DNA of 62,847 bases from Erysipelotrichaceae bacterium (GCA_020633795.1 JACKCX010000007.1:1-62847), one strand, 5' to 3'; shown: positions 15,679 through 25,723, numbered from the stretch's first letter. The notes: a model not told the origin generated them from the letters alone. A program made the numbers and translations.

Positions 15679-17886
15679 ATGAAAAGAGTATTCGAATTAG
15701 AATTCGAAGGAAAGAAATTCGTCGTTGAAGCTGGTGAAATCGCCAAGCAAGCCGACGGAGCCGTCCTCGTCAGATTAAACGAGACCGCTGTTCTTTCCAC
15801 CGCATGTTGCTCTGATAGCCCCAAAGAAGGAGATTTCTTCCCCTTGACAGTCGGCTATGAAGAAAAGCAATATGCTGTCGGTAAAATTCCTGGTTCCTTC
15901 CTACGAAGAGAAGGACGATCTGGCGAACACGCCACTTTAACTGCTCGATTAATTGATCGACCCATTCGACCAATGTTCTCTGAGGGTTTTAGAAACGAAG
16001 TACAAATTGTTAACACTGTCATGTCCGTGGATCAAGATTGCACCCCTGAAATGTCAGCGATGTTAGGATCTTCCTTAGCATTAGGAATTTCCAACATTCC
16101 CTTTGATGGACCAATCGCTGGTGTCTATGTCGGACGTGTCGATGGAAAATTAATTATTAATCCCACTGTCGAAGAAAAAGCCAAGAGCGATATTAATGTC
16201 GCTGTCGCTGGTACTAAAGAAGCCATCAATATGGTGGAAGCTGGTGCCGATCAAGTCAGTGAGGATGATATGCTCGAAGCTTTGATGTTTGGCCATGAGG
16301 CGGTCAAAAAATTATGCATCTGGCAAGAAGAAATCATTAAAGAAATCGGCGTTCCAAAAAGAGAGATTGAACTCTATCAATGCGATCCTCAAGTGGAAGC
16401 TGATGTCACCGCTCGAGCCAAAGATCGCTTAGTCAAAGCTATCTCTATCTTTGATAAGTTAGAAAGACAAGATGCCATTGCGGCGGTTGAAGATGAAATT
16501 CTTGAAGATTATGACTCACGCTCTTACCCAGATGAGGCTACTCATAAAAAGACCTATCACATGGTCAGCGAAACTTTAGAAAGCCTTGTCGCTCAAGAAG
16601 TCCGCCGGTTAATTACGGAAGAAAAGATTCGTCCCGACGGTCGTCGTGTCGATGAAATTCGTCCTTTAGACGCTCAAGTCGACCTTCTTCCTCGTGCTCA
16701 TGGTTCAGCGATGTTCACTCGTGGACAAACACAAGTTATCTCCATTACGACTTTAGGTGCCAAAAGCGATGAACAAATCATCGACAATTTGACAGAAGAA
16801 GAAACTCGTCATTGGATGCATCACTATAATTTTCCACCATATAGCGTTGGCGAAGTGGGAAGAATGGGCAGCCCAGGTCGAAGAGAAATTGGCCATGGCG
16901 CGCTCGGCGAAAGAGCCTTAAGTTATGTTATTCCTTCCGAACAGGAATTCCCTTATACCATTCGTACTGTGGCGGAAGTTGTGGAATCTAATGGTTCTTC
17001 TTCTCAAGCTAGTATTTGTGCCTCCTGTATGTCTTTGATGGCGGCTGGTGTCCCTCTTAAAGCAATGGTCAGCGGCATCGCCATGGGCCTCATTACTTCT
17101 GGTCCTCTCGATGGCAAACATCCCTATACAATTTTGACCGATATTCAAGGTCTTGAAGATCACTTTGGTGATATGGACTTTAAAGTCGCGGGTACCGAAA
17201 AAGGTGTCACGGCTTTGCAGATGGATATCAAAATCAAGGGTGTTACTAAAGAAATTCTCCGCGAAGCTCTCGCTCAAGCTCATGGAGCACGAGCTATCAT
17301 TCGTGAAGCGATGTCAAAAGCCATTAGCGAGCCACGTCCAGATGTCGGCAAATACGCTCCCAAAATGGACACATTCACCATTGAAGAAGACAAGATTCGC
17401 GAAGTTATTGGCACCGGTGGCAAAGTCATCAACGACATCATCGCTCAATGTGATAATGTCAAAATTGACATTGAAGATAGTGGCCAAGTCACTATTTACC
17501 ACATGAATCGTGACACAATCAATAAAGCCAAACAAATGATTCTTGATATTGTCAAAGAAGCTAAAGTCGGCGAAGTTTATGAAGGCGAAGTCGTCCGTGT
17601 TGAAGATTATGGCGCTTTCGTTCATCTCTTCGGCAATGTCGATGGTTTATGTCATGTTTCTCGCCTAGGCTGGGGTTTTGTGGAAAAAGCCAGCGATGTC
17701 GTCAAAATTGGCGATAAGATCAAAGTTCAAGTCATCGAAATTGATGACAAGGGCAAGGTCAAAGTTTCTCATCGTGAATTTTTGGAAAAACCCGCTGATT
17801 ATGTCGAAAGACCAGAACGCAGTCGCACGGAACATCAATTCCGTCCGGATCATTCGTTTAAAGGTCCGCGCAAATTCAAAAAATAA
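15679..17886 (+). CDS. pnp: Polyribonucleotide nucleotidyltransferase (PNPase)
   Basis: 735-aa trimeric 3'-5' phosphorolytic exoribonuclease. It has two RNase PH domains joined by a helical linker; the second carries GRREIGHGALGERAL and TILTDIQGLEDHFGDMDFK. KH (IREVIGTGGKVIND, about 572) and S1 (VYEGEVVRVEDYGAFVHLFG, about 633-700) domains follow. The ATG at 15679 follows AAGAGGT and matches the family start MKRVFELEFEGKKFVVEAGE. An in-frame ATG at 15568 would translate the upstream hairpins and was rejected. A terminator follows the stop. Confidence 0.97.
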   Translation: MKRVFELEFEGKKFVVEAGEIAKQADGAVLVRLNETAVLSTACCSDSPKEGDFFPLTVGYEEKQYAVGKIPGSFLRREGRSGEHATLTARLIDRPIRPMFSEGFRNEVQIVNTVMSVDQDCTPEMSAMLGSSLALGISNIPFDGPIAGVYVGRVDGKLIINPTVEEKAKSDINVAVAGTKEAINMVEAGADQVSEDDMLEALMFGHEAVKKLCIWQEEIIKEIGVPKREIELYQCDPQVEADVTARAKDRLVKAISIFDKLERQDAIAAVEDEILEDYDSRSYPDEATHKKTYHMVSETLESLVAQEVRRLITEEKIRPDGRRVDEIRPLDAQVDLLPRAHGSAMFTRGQTQVISITTLGAKSDEQIIDNLTEEETRHWMHHYNFPPYSVGEVGRMGSPGRREIGHGALGERALSYVIPSEQEFPYTIRTVAEVVESNGSSSQASICASCMSLMAAGVPLKAMVSGIAMGLITSGPLDGKHPYTILTDIQGLEDHFGDMDFKVAGTEKGVTALQMDIKIKGVTKEILREALAQAHGARAIIREAMSKAISEPRPDVGKYAPKMDTFTIEEDKIREVIGTGGKVINDIIAQCDNVKIDIEDSGQVTIYHMNRDTINKAKQMILDIVKEAKVGEVYEGEVVRVEDYGAFVHLFGNVDGLCHVSRLGWGFVEKASDVVKIGDKIKVQVIEIDDKGKVKVSHREFLEKPADYVERPERSRTEHQFRPDHSFKGPRKFKK

Positions 17887-17898
17887 TTAACATAGACT

Positions 17899-17923
17899 GA
17901 CCCTTGAAAAAGGGTCTTTTCTT
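17899..17923 (+). terminator. Intrinsic terminator after pnp
   Basis: GACCCTT-GAAA-AAGGGTC followed by a T-rich tract. Confidence 0.88.
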
Positions 17924-18025
17924 TGGCCAAATAAAGACATTTTCACTTTTATTCTTTAAATAAATATGTATACTATAAATAGCGACCAAAACATAGTCAA
18001 TTGATGAAGGAGGCTCTTTTAAATC

Positions 18026-19711
18026 GTGGATACCATTAAAATATGTGCTCTCGGCGGATTAGATGAAAATGGCCGAGATTGCTATGTGATTGAAATTAAC
18101 AATGACCTCTTTGTCGTGGAAGCGGGAAGTTCTCTTCCTGATAAAACGATTCCAGGTGTTGATTTTCTTTTGCCCAACGCTGAATATATTATTCAAAACA
18201 AAAATCGCTTAAAGGCTTATATCATTACGCATGGTCATGATGAGAGCATGTCTGGCCTTAAATATTTTTATAATCGCGCTCCCGCCCCTGTTTATTGCAC
18301 TGAAACAACGCAAAAATGTATGCTCGGTCAAGCGGGAATTCTCAAAGTTAAGACGAATTTTGATTTTCATATCGTCCCACCTTCAAGCACCGTTAATATC
18401 GCTGGACATGTCATTCATTTTTTCCAAACTTGTCATAACGTTTCGCTGTCGATGGGTGTCGCTTTTGAAACTGATCGCGGCAACATCGTCTATACGAGCG
18501 ATTTTATTGTCGATTATTCCTTAAATGAGCCTGGTTATATTTTTGATTTACCAGCTCTTGGACGCATTTCCGAAAAAAATACTTTGCTCTTAATGTCACC
18601 GAGTAAAGGAGCAGCTGGAGCGGGATATTGCGCTCCTAAACACCGCATTGTCTATCTCATTGAAAAGTATTTCAAAGATTGTCAGCAGCGGATGTTTATC
18701 TCTTGCTTTTGGCAAAATCTCTATCGTATTCGCGGGCTTTTAATGCTGTGCAAAAAATATCATAAAAAACTTTATTTCTATGATGATTATACCCGTCAAG
18801 TCATGAAATTTGTCGCCCCGAGCGACGATGAACTTTTGAAGGCTATTGATGTCGTTAAAGAAGAAGATCTCTTAAGAGTCAAAGAACAAGATCTCGTTAT
18901 TTTGATGCTCGGTCATGGCAGTGAAATCTACACTAAAATCGCTGATTTAGCCGCTCGTTCTAATGATGATAAACGCCTAGTGATTGGACCGGCTGATATT
19001 TTCATTTCCGCCGCCTTGCCAACTCCTACTCAAGAAGTGGTGGCTACTCATTCTTTGGATAGCCTTTATCGAACGGGCTGTGAAGTGGTGTGGCTCAATA
19101 ACAAGGTCCTCTTCCCGATGCACGCTCATCAAGATGATTTAAAAGTCTTCTTATCGTTATTAAAGCCGAATTATTATCTCCCTGTCCGCGGTAGTTTTGT
19201 CAATTTGATGACGAACGCTAAACTCGCCTTGTCGATGGGTATCGGCCTTAATCATAGCAATGTTTTTATTCTCGATAATGGTATGCAACTCGTCTTTGAC
19301 GAGACTAACCGTCCACATATGATTCCGAATGAAACAAATCACATCAATGTCGCTCCTGTTCTCGTGGATGGCATGGGCATTAGCAAAGTGGGAGCTGAAC
19401 TAATTGAAGAACGTCGACAATTAGGCTTCGATGGTGCGGTCGTCGTCGCGGCCACCGTCAATCTCAAAGAGAAGAAGATCGTCGCTGGTCCCGATTGTCA
19501 AATGCGCGGCTTTGTCTATGTTAAAGAAGCCGAGCCTCTTCTTAAATCAATTTCCAATATTTATGTGGAAGAAGTAAACACAGCTTTAGCCACTTCTAAT
19601 TTTGATTTCGCTAAAGTGGAAGACACAATTAGAGAAAGAGCTCGCCGTTTTATTCGCCGAGAAAATGGCCGAGAACCGATGATTTTACCAATTATTATTG
19701 AAACAAAATAA
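18026..19711 (+). CDS. RNase J-family protein with degenerate active site (J2-like)
   Basis: 561-aa metallo-beta-lactamase/beta-CASP protein of the RNase J family, which degrades and matures RNA. Several catalytic residues are altered. The HxHxDH motif reads HGHDES (69-74), losing the Asp and last His. TGDFK has become TSDFI. PVHGE has become PVRGS (Arg388). One His of the later motif survives in MHAHQDD (366-371). This is the type of loss known from Bacillus RNase J2, the weakly active partner of J1. Its position after rpsO-pnp and before ftsK/spoIIIE matches the Bacillus rnjB locus. The start is GTG with AAGGAGG upstream. A catalytic J1 must be sought elsewhere. Confidence 0.88.
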   Translation: MDTIKICALGGLDENGRDCYVIEINNDLFVVEAGSSLPDKTIPGVDFLLPNAEYIIQNKNRLKAYIITHGHDESMSGLKYFYNRAPAPVYCTETTQKCMLGQAGILKVKTNFDFHIVPPSSTVNIAGHVIHFFQTCHNVSLSMGVAFETDRGNIVYTSDFIVDYSLNEPGYIFDLPALGRISEKNTLLLMSPSKGAAGAGYCAPKHRIVYLIEKYFKDCQQRMFISCFWQNLYRIRGLLMLCKKYHKKLYFYDDYTRQVMKFVAPSDDELLKAIDVVKEEDLLRVKEQDLVILMLGHGSEIYTKIADLAARSNDDKRLVIGPADIFISAALPTPTQEVVATHSLDSLYRTGCEVVWLNNKVLFPMHAHQDDLKVFLSLLKPNYYLPVRGSFVNLMTNAKLALSMGIGLNHSNVFILDNGMQLVFDETNRPHMIPNETNHINVAPVLVDGMGISKVGAELIEERRQLGFDGAVVVAATVNLKEKKIVAGPDCQMRGFVYVKEAEPLLKSISNIYVEEVNTALATSNFDFAKVEDTIRERARRFIRRENGREPMILPIIIETK

Positions 19712-19713
19712 GG

Positions 19714-19735
19714 AAAGCACTTCGGTGCTTTTTTG
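19714..19735 (+). terminator. Intrinsic terminator, cUUCGg loop
   Basis: AAAGCAC-TTCG-GTGCTTT followed by TTTG: a short stem closed by the highly stable C(UUCG)G tetraloop. Confidence 0.88.
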
Positions 19736-19770
19736 TTAAATATTCGTGGACTACTGCGCGAGCACATTTG

Positions 19771-19776
19771 TATAAT
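19771..19776 (+). promoter_or_regulatory. -10 box of ftsK
   Basis: TATAAT with TGGACT (19747-19752) 18 nt upstream. The ATG is only 8 nt after the -10 box, so the mRNA is likely leaderless. Confidence 0.65.
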
Positions 19777-19784
19777 GTACATGT

Positions 19785-22457
19785 ATGAGCAAAAATAAAA
19801 ATCCCAAACCCGTCTCATCGCGATATCTCACTTTTTTTGGTGGTGTTTTCTTTTGTCTTCTCTCTGTCTCGATGATCATCAACATTGGCGATGTTAACCG
19901 CGCTTTGACGATTGGACCTAATTTCCTTTTCGGAGTGAGCTCTTTCATCATTTATATTTTTCTTTATATTCTTGGTGTTTCTTTTCTCTTTAGAGAAAAA
20001 GGTATCAAAATACGCTTTTCATTTACTTTTTTTGGGGTGCTTGTTTTCTTCCTTGGCTCCCTAATTTTGACTTCTTTAATTTTCAATGTTCGGCGGGCAG
20101 AAGGAGTGGATGTTAACACTTTTATTACCATGTTTCAAAACATGGTTTCCAATGACAAAATTGGATACTTCAATTATGATCAATTAAATCTCTTTACCAA
20201 TATTTCGTACTTGTCCGGGACTGAAACCTTGTCCTATGGATTTGGTGGTGGATTGGCCGGTAATGCTTTAACCGCTGTTATCATTACCTATTTAGGGACA
20301 ACTTGGGCATGGATTATCGCTATTTTTCTTTCGGTTTCTGGCGTGGCTTTATACGCCATTCCATTTATCAAAAAAGCGGTGATTAAAAGCCGTAAACAAG
20401 CGAAAGAAAATGAAGAGAGAAAAATTCAACAAGTCACCTCGAATCTCACGAGTATTGAATCATCCGCTAAAACGATGATTACCAAGGATGACTATGTTGG
20501 TGTGGTCAATAGCGTCAGCTTAGTTAAATCGGCTGGCCAATATGACTTTCATATTGCAAAAGATAAAGAAACCCACTCTCCTCTCTCCCCAAGTCTCAAA
20601 CCAGCTTTTGGAGGGAAAATTAACGCGGATAGCAACCCCTCTATTTTAAATAATTATCCTAACGATGGTGGCTTTGTTAAAGCCCGTTTTGCTCGCCCTG
20701 ATTTAGCCGAGCAAACTCCTGAAGAAAAAGAAGCTGAAATTGAAGTAATGAGCGGTGAAGCCGCCCTATTAGAAGCCAATGCCAAACAAACTCATGCTGA
20801 ACAATTAATGCTCGACTTTGATAGTAAGCCTGTCATCAATCGTGAACTCGCGCAATCAAAACCAGTTTTTGTCGAGCGAAAAGTCGTTTCAAACAATTCA
20901 CAAATAAACGAACAACAAATTTCACCTTCTTCTAATGAAGAACCGATGATAAAAAAACCTTTGAAATGGATTGCACCATCTCATGAATTGCTCGATACAT
21001 TGGAAACCACTGAAGCTTTAGAGACCAATCAAAAAGTGGCTAATGAGCGAAGTCAATTAATCGATCAAGCCCTTTCCGACTTTAATATTGGCGCTAATGT
21101 CATCGACTATACAATCGGTCCCTCCGTCACCCGCTTTAACATACGCTATGAAAGTAATGTTTCTTCCCGTTCCATCAATAATTTAGTTGATGATTTATCT
21201 CGTCGTCTCGGAGGAGTAGCGGCCCGTTTTGAGCCAGTCGTCGAAGGACAAATATATTCTGGATTAGAAATTCCTAATGCGACAATCACTCCTGTCGGTT
21301 TCAAAGAAGTCTATGAAAAACTCCCCGATGTTAAAAAACACCCTTTAGCTATTGCCTTTGGCAAAAATATTTCTGGCGATGTTATCTCTGCTGATTTCGA
21401 TGAGTTCCCCCATATCTTAGTAGCGGGTACTTCTGGAAGTGGCAAATCTATTTTTATTCACTCTTTAATTACCACTCTAATCATGCGCAATTCTCCTGAA
21501 CAACTTCGCATGGCAATCATCGATCCTAAGCGCGTCGAAATGGTTCGATATCGCGATATGCCTCATCTGCTCTGCCCCATCGTCAGCGATTCTAGTCAAG
21601 CTTCACTCTTTTTGAACAAACTTGTCGAAGAGATGAACGAACGCTACGCGATGTTTGAAGAAGCGGGAGGCTGCACATCAGTGGCAGAATATAATGAATA
21701 TGCTGATGAATGCCATAAATCCAAAATCCCTTATATTATTGTCATCATTGATGAGTATGGTGATTTAGTTACCACCCATAAAGAAGTGGCTCAGCCCATT
21801 CTTTTACTCGGTCAAAAAGCTCGAGCGTGTGGCATTCATCTTCTCATCTCCACTCAATCCCCCACGACAAGTGTTATCACTGGAACCATCAAGAGCAATT
21901 TAGCCACTCACGTCGCTCTAGCAACAGCTAATGTGACACAATCGATTACCATCCTCGGTGAAGGAGGAGCCGAAAAGCTCTTAGGAAAAGGTGATATGCT
22001 CGTTCAATCTCCACTTGTTAGCCGGGTTGGATTAGTTCGTTTGCAGTGCTGTTTTATTCAAAGAAAAGAAATTCTCCGTGTCGTCGGTTATCTTAAGGAA
22101 CATTATCCCACTAATTACAGTGAGCGTTTTCTCAACTTAGAACAAGAAGCCGCTCAAGCGGGACAAAACGCTATCGCTAATGGCAGTGTCAATGCCTCTT
22201 TAGATCCCGCTGAAGAAGCTAAATATCAAGGTATTAAAGAATGGGTGATGGGACAACAATATATGTCAATGTCACGTATTCAAGGTGAATGTGCGGTTGG
22301 TTTTAATCGCGCTCGTCGCTTCTTCACTCGTCTACAGCAAGAAGGAATTGTCGCTAATGAAGTGGAAGGCAATAAAGGTTGCCGCGTCATCGTCCACGAT
22401 TCGGCGAGTCGAGAAGAAAGCCTTCCATCAAGTGATGATTATAGTTCGATTGGATAG
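19785..22457 (+). CDS. ftsK: DNA translocase FtsK/SpoIIIE
   Basis: 890-aa septal DNA pump that clears chromosome DNA during division. The N-terminal quarter has about four to five membrane segments. A long charged linker (about 205-420) follows. The motor has Walker A GTSGSGKS (about 547) and Walker B IIVIIDEYGDLV (about 653). The C-terminal winged-helix gamma domain, which reads the polarity sequences, is at about 805-880 (SMSRIQGECAVGFNRARRF). The RNase J2-like gene before it recalls the Bacillus rnjB-spoIIIE region. No sporulation genes are seen, so a vegetative FtsK/SftA role is as likely as SpoIIIE. It has a leaderless-type start. Confidence 0.94.
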   Translation: MSKNKNPKPVSSRYLTFFGGVFFCLLSVSMIINIGDVNRALTIGPNFLFGVSSFIIYIFLYILGVSFLFREKGIKIRFSFTFFGVLVFFLGSLILTSLIFNVRRAEGVDVNTFITMFQNMVSNDKIGYFNYDQLNLFTNISYLSGTETLSYGFGGGLAGNALTAVIITYLGTTWAWIIAIFLSVSGVALYAIPFIKKAVIKSRKQAKENEERKIQQVTSNLTSIESSAKTMITKDDYVGVVNSVSLVKSAGQYDFHIAKDKETHSPLSPSLKPAFGGKINADSNPSILNNYPNDGGFVKARFARPDLAEQTPEEKEAEIEVMSGEAALLEANAKQTHAEQLMLDFDSKPVINRELAQSKPVFVERKVVSNNSQINEQQISPSSNEEPMIKKPLKWIAPSHELLDTLETTEALETNQKVANERSQLIDQALSDFNIGANVIDYTIGPSVTRFNIRYESNVSSRSINNLVDDLSRRLGGVAARFEPVVEGQIYSGLEIPNATITPVGFKEVYEKLPDVKKHPLAIAFGKNISGDVISADFDEFPHILVAGTSGSGKSIFIHSLITTLIMRNSPEQLRMAIIDPKRVEMVRYRDMPHLLCPIVSDSSQASLFLNKLVEEMNERYAMFEEAGGCTSVAEYNEYADECHKSKIPYIIVIIDEYGDLVTTHKEVAQPILLLGQKARACGIHLLISTQSPTTSVITGTIKSNLATHVALATANVTQSITILGEGGAEKLLGKGDMLVQSPLVSRVGLVRLQCCFIQRKEILRVVGYLKEHYPTNYSERFLNLEQEAAQAGQNAIANGSVNASLDPAEEAKYQGIKEWVMGQQYMSMSRIQGECAVGFNRARRFFTRLQQEGIVANEVEGNKGCRVIVHDSASREESLPSSDDYSSIG

Positions 22458-22463
22458 ATACTT

Positions 22464-24593
22464 ATGAATTATTTTGTTAAAGCACAACTCATTTCTCTAC
22501 GAAGAATTACTCTTCTTATCTTTACGGAAGTGATTATTCCTGATCATGTTGTTTTTCAACTATATATTGAAGACCAAAAAAAGGAGACCCTCAAAATTAT
22601 TCGTCATACGAGTAATCTTCGTGTCAATTTTTACGAATTAGAGATGAGCGAGGATTATCCTTTCGGAACGAAATGTTATCTTCATATTCCTCAATTCCCT
22701 CTTCAAATTATTGATAATAGTCGCGCGATTGACTTTAATGAAGCTGATCAATTATTCTCTTGTCCAGAAGCTAAACTCGGTAATTTTTATTCCCCGGAAG
22801 CCACTTCTTTTCAAGTGTGGGCACCATTAGCGACATCCGTTGTTTTGAAAATTAGTCGTGATGGTAATAACTTTGAAAGTTTTGATCTAAAGCGTGGTGA
22901 TAAAGGTGTTTATGCTCTTTCGATTCCTGGTGACTATGAAAATGCTAGTTATTATTATCTCGTCGAAAATAATGGTGTCATCCGCCAAGCTCGCGATCCA
23001 TATGCTCGAGGTACAACTTTAGATAGTCGTTACTCGGCTGTTGTCGATTTGAAAAAGGTTCAAGCGATAAAAAAGATCGTTCCTTCTTATCCTGTTCATA
23101 ATCTACTCGATTGCATTATTTACGAGACCAATGTTCGTGATTTTACTGAGGATAAGCATACAAATATTAAAGATAAAGGAAAATATGGTGGTTTTATTGA
23201 AGAAAAACGCGTGACAGATAAAAAGAATCCTGCCGGTCTTGATTACTTGAAGTATCTTGGCATTACTCATGTTCAACTGAATCCGATTCTTGATTTTCAC
23301 GGTGTTCCTGATCAAGCGAGTGAGAAAGCCTATAATTGGGGTTACGATCCAATCAGCTTTTTTGCGATTGAAGGAAGTTACTCAATTGCTCCTGAAAAAC
23401 CTCTCTCGCGACTAATTGAATTTAAGAACATGGTGGAGAAGCTCCATGCAAACAATATTCGGACAGTTGTCGACGTCGTCTATAATCATGTCTATGAATA
23501 TTTTGAGAGCAATTTAGAAAAATTAGTTCCTGGTTATTTCTTTAGAAGAAAGAAAAACGGTCTTTTATGTCAATCATCCGGTTGTGGAAATGATTTTGCC
23601 AGCGAACGACCGATGGCAAGAAAAATTATCGTCGAGAGCGCCTTAAATTTTATCGAGTTATATGATATTGATGGTTTCCGTTTTGATTTGATGGGTTTAT
23701 TAGATATTAAAACGATGAAAACATTGCAAAACGAATGTCTGAAGATAAAACCTGATCTTGTCTTCTATGGTGAAGGCTGGAATATGGATGCCAATATGCC
23801 CATGGAAGAGAAGGCGTGCTCCGATAATGCTTCTTTACTTCCAGATTACGGCTTTTTTAATGAAATGTTCCGCGATGTGATTAAAGGAGCGACTTTCCAT
23901 GATAAAATCACCGAAAAAGGTTATATCAATGGTGATACTAGTTACCGTTTCGGCGCTAATTTTGTCATTCATGGTTCAGTCATTAATCATTCTTACGAAC
24001 CAAAATATGTCTATGCTCATCAATCGATTAATTACGTTGAGTGCCATGATAATAACACTTTATTTGACAAATTAACATTTTCAAATAGCGAAGAGGACGA
24101 GACCACTTTATATAAGCGCGTTCGTCTCGCTAACGCTTTAGTCGTTCTTTCTTTTGGCGTTCCATTCATTCATATGGGACAAGAAATTGGCCAGACTAAA
24201 TTTGGGCTTGATAACACCTACAACAAAGTCAGCGTTAATAAGATGAATTGGGAACAAGTTGATCTCAATTTTAACATGGTGACATATTTAAAAATGATTA
24301 TCGATTTGCGGAAAAACGCTCTTCCTTATCTGCGGTTGGACGAAAGAAAAGATATCGAGCAAGTTTTTGAAACCATTCCATGTGATAACGGATTGCTTTG
24401 TCTTTATTCGGATAAACAAGATTATTTGAAGAATTATCGCAAATTATTAATCCTTATTAATCCCACTAACGCCAATCAACGATTTGATGTTGATGAATAC
24501 TATGCTTCTCTCACTTTAACTGGAGAAGATAAAGTTTACGTGAAGAACGCCCTCATCCCTCCAATTTCCATCAATATTTTGTATCTTAAATAA
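22464..24593 (+). CDS. Type I pullulanase (GH13 alpha-1,6-debranching enzyme)
   Basis: 709-aa intracellular glycoside hydrolase that cleaves alpha-1,6 branches of glycogen, pullulan or starch dextrins; there is no signal peptide. An N-terminal region and a CBM48-like domain (about 110-200, FQVWAPLATSVVLKI) come before the GH13 barrel. YNWGYDPISFFAIEGSYS (about 289) is the pullulanase signature. VVDVVYNHVYE is conserved region I. DGFRFDLMG carries the nucleophile Asp (about 406), YGEGWN the acid Glu (about 436), and VECHDNN region IV. It starts 6 nt after ftsK, without a clear ribosome binding site. Confidence 0.92.
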   Translation: MNYFVKAQLISLRRITLLIFTEVIIPDHVVFQLYIEDQKKETLKIIRHTSNLRVNFYELEMSEDYPFGTKCYLHIPQFPLQIIDNSRAIDFNEADQLFSCPEAKLGNFYSPEATSFQVWAPLATSVVLKISRDGNNFESFDLKRGDKGVYALSIPGDYENASYYYLVENNGVIRQARDPYARGTTLDSRYSAVVDLKKVQAIKKIVPSYPVHNLLDCIIYETNVRDFTEDKHTNIKDKGKYGGFIEEKRVTDKKNPAGLDYLKYLGITHVQLNPILDFHGVPDQASEKAYNWGYDPISFFAIEGSYSIAPEKPLSRLIEFKNMVEKLHANNIRTVVDVVYNHVYEYFESNLEKLVPGYFFRRKKNGLLCQSSGCGNDFASERPMARKIIVESALNFIELYDIDGFRFDLMGLLDIKTMKTLQNECLKIKPDLVFYGEGWNMDANMPMEEKACSDNASLLPDYGFFNEMFRDVIKGATFHDKITEKGYINGDTSYRFGANFVIHGSVINHSYEPKYVYAHQSINYVECHDNNTLFDKLTFSNSEEDETTLYKRVRLANALVVLSFGVPFIHMGQEIGQTKFGLDNTYNKVSVNKMNWEQVDLNFNMVTYLKMIIDLRKNALPYLRLDERKDIEQVFETIPCDNGLLCLYSDKQDYLKNYRKLLILINPTNANQRFDVDEYYASLTLTGEDKVYVKNALIPPISINILYLK

Positions 24594-24648
24594 ATTTGCG
24601 ACTTTTTATCTTATTTCATCCTTATAATCTTCTTTAAGGGGAGATTTT

Positions 24649-24912
24649 ATGATTAGTAGTGTTGTTTTAACCGGATATCTTCAAGATGTCCTAAATGAGC
24701 GATTTCGTCTTGTCAAAACCAGCAACAATGATACTTTTAAACCTGACGAAGATATCGTTTCACTAATTCCAGTTCTATATTGGACGCGCGATAATAAAAA
24801 TCCATTAATTAATTCCAAAAAGGGAACATATATTGTTATTCGTGGTCACATTGAAAGCGATTCCGCTATCGGTTTATACATCCTTGCTGAAACCATCCAA
24901 TTGTCTAAATAG
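24649..24912 (+). CDS. Small SSB-like OB-fold protein
   Basis: 87 aa. It begins MISSVVLTGYLQD, like the first strand of single-strand DNA-binding proteins. The rest follows the same strand order (DIVSLIPVLYWTRDN, then KKGTYIVIRGHIES, then GLYILAETIQLSK), as in SSB or PriB OB-folds, but without the acidic C-terminal tail of a true SSB. A possible TATAAT (24623-24628) and a strong AAGGGGAG binding site precede it. The OB-fold assignment is by pattern only. Single-stranded nucleic acid binding is inferred. Confidence 0.55.
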   Translation: MISSVVLTGYLQDVLNERFRLVKTSNNDTFKPDEDIVSLIPVLYWTRDNKNPLINSKKGTYIVIRGHIESDSAIGLYILAETIQLSK

Positions 24913-24922
24913 AAAAAAAGAA

Positions 24923-24928
24923 TATAAT
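24923..24928 (+). promoter_or_regulatory. -10 box of the plsC-like gene
   Basis: TATAAT with TTGTCT (24901-24906) 16 nt upstream. Exactly 6 nt lie between the box and the ATG at 24935, so transcription should start on the start codon. Confidence 0.68.
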
Positions 24929-24934
24929 ATTCTT

Positions 24935-25720
24935 ATGCGTCATTATATAAAAGCTATCTTTTTCCAGGGGATTCCCATTCTATGGGCTTATTTCACTTGG
25001 ATGATTCGCTATGCTAAACATCCCGACCGCTATCCTATTAGTCTACGCTATCGAAGATTAGCGAAACTAGTTCGTCATGTGGCAAAATCATTAAATGTGG
25101 AATTTCATGTGGAAGGCCAAGAAAATATTCTAGAAGAACCATTTTATCTCGTCAGCAATCATCTCTCTTCTTTTGATCCTCTCGCTTTTGTATGCGTTAT
25201 CGATCAACCGACGAGTTTTGTGGCCAAAATTGAATCGGAAAAAATGCCGTTTGTCGGTTTATGCGTTAAAATATTAAATGGTTTATTTATTGATCGTGAT
25301 GATATTAAGCAATCGTTAAAAACGATGATGAAACTAACGGATAATTTAAATGACCGCTCGCGAAATTGGGTCATTTTTCCCGAAGGGAAGCGCAATACTG
25401 ATCAAATGGCGTTATGCAGTGAATTTCATCATGGAACATTTAAAGCCGCCATCCGTTCTAATACCCCGATTGTTCCCGCCGCCATTTACGGGACGCCAAG
25501 AGTTTTACATCTCAATCCAGAATATAAGAAGTATCCTATCTTTATCCAATTTTTAAAACCTATTAGACCAGAAGAATACGCCAATCTTTCGACAAAAGAT
25601 ATCGCCGCTAATGTTCAAGAACAAATTCAAAGAGCGGTCTCTTTTCATCTACGAGAGATTGATCATGCCTATCTCTCTAAAAAATACCCCAAAAAATATC
25701 GTTTCAATCACAACGATTAA
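24935..25720 (+). CDS. plsC: 1-acylglycerol-3-phosphate O-acyltransferase (PlsC family)
   Basis: 261-aa acyltransferase that makes phosphatidic acid from lysophosphatidic acid at the membrane. Block I is NHLSSFDPLAF (HX4D catalytic dyad), block III is FPEGKRNTDQ, and block IV is PIVPAAIYGTPR. One hydrophobic N-terminal stretch (FFQGIPILWAYFTWM) probably anchors it. The start at 24935 is 6 nt after a TATAAT; an in-frame ATG at 24833 lies inside the SSB-like gene and was rejected. It converges on the rRNA methyltransferase gene with only 3 bp between stops. Confidence 0.9.
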   Translation: MRHYIKAIFFQGIPILWAYFTWMIRYAKHPDRYPISLRYRRLAKLVRHVAKSLNVEFHVEGQENILEEPFYLVSNHLSSFDPLAFVCVIDQPTSFVAKIESEKMPFVGLCVKILNGLFIDRDDIKQSLKTMMKLTDNLNDRSRNWVIFPEGKRNTDQMALCSEFHHGTFKAAIRSNTPIVPAAIYGTPRVLHLNPEYKKYPIFIQFLKPIRPEEYANLSTKDIAANVQEQIQRAVSFHLREIDHAYLSKKYPKKYRFNHND

Positions 25721-25723
25721 ATT

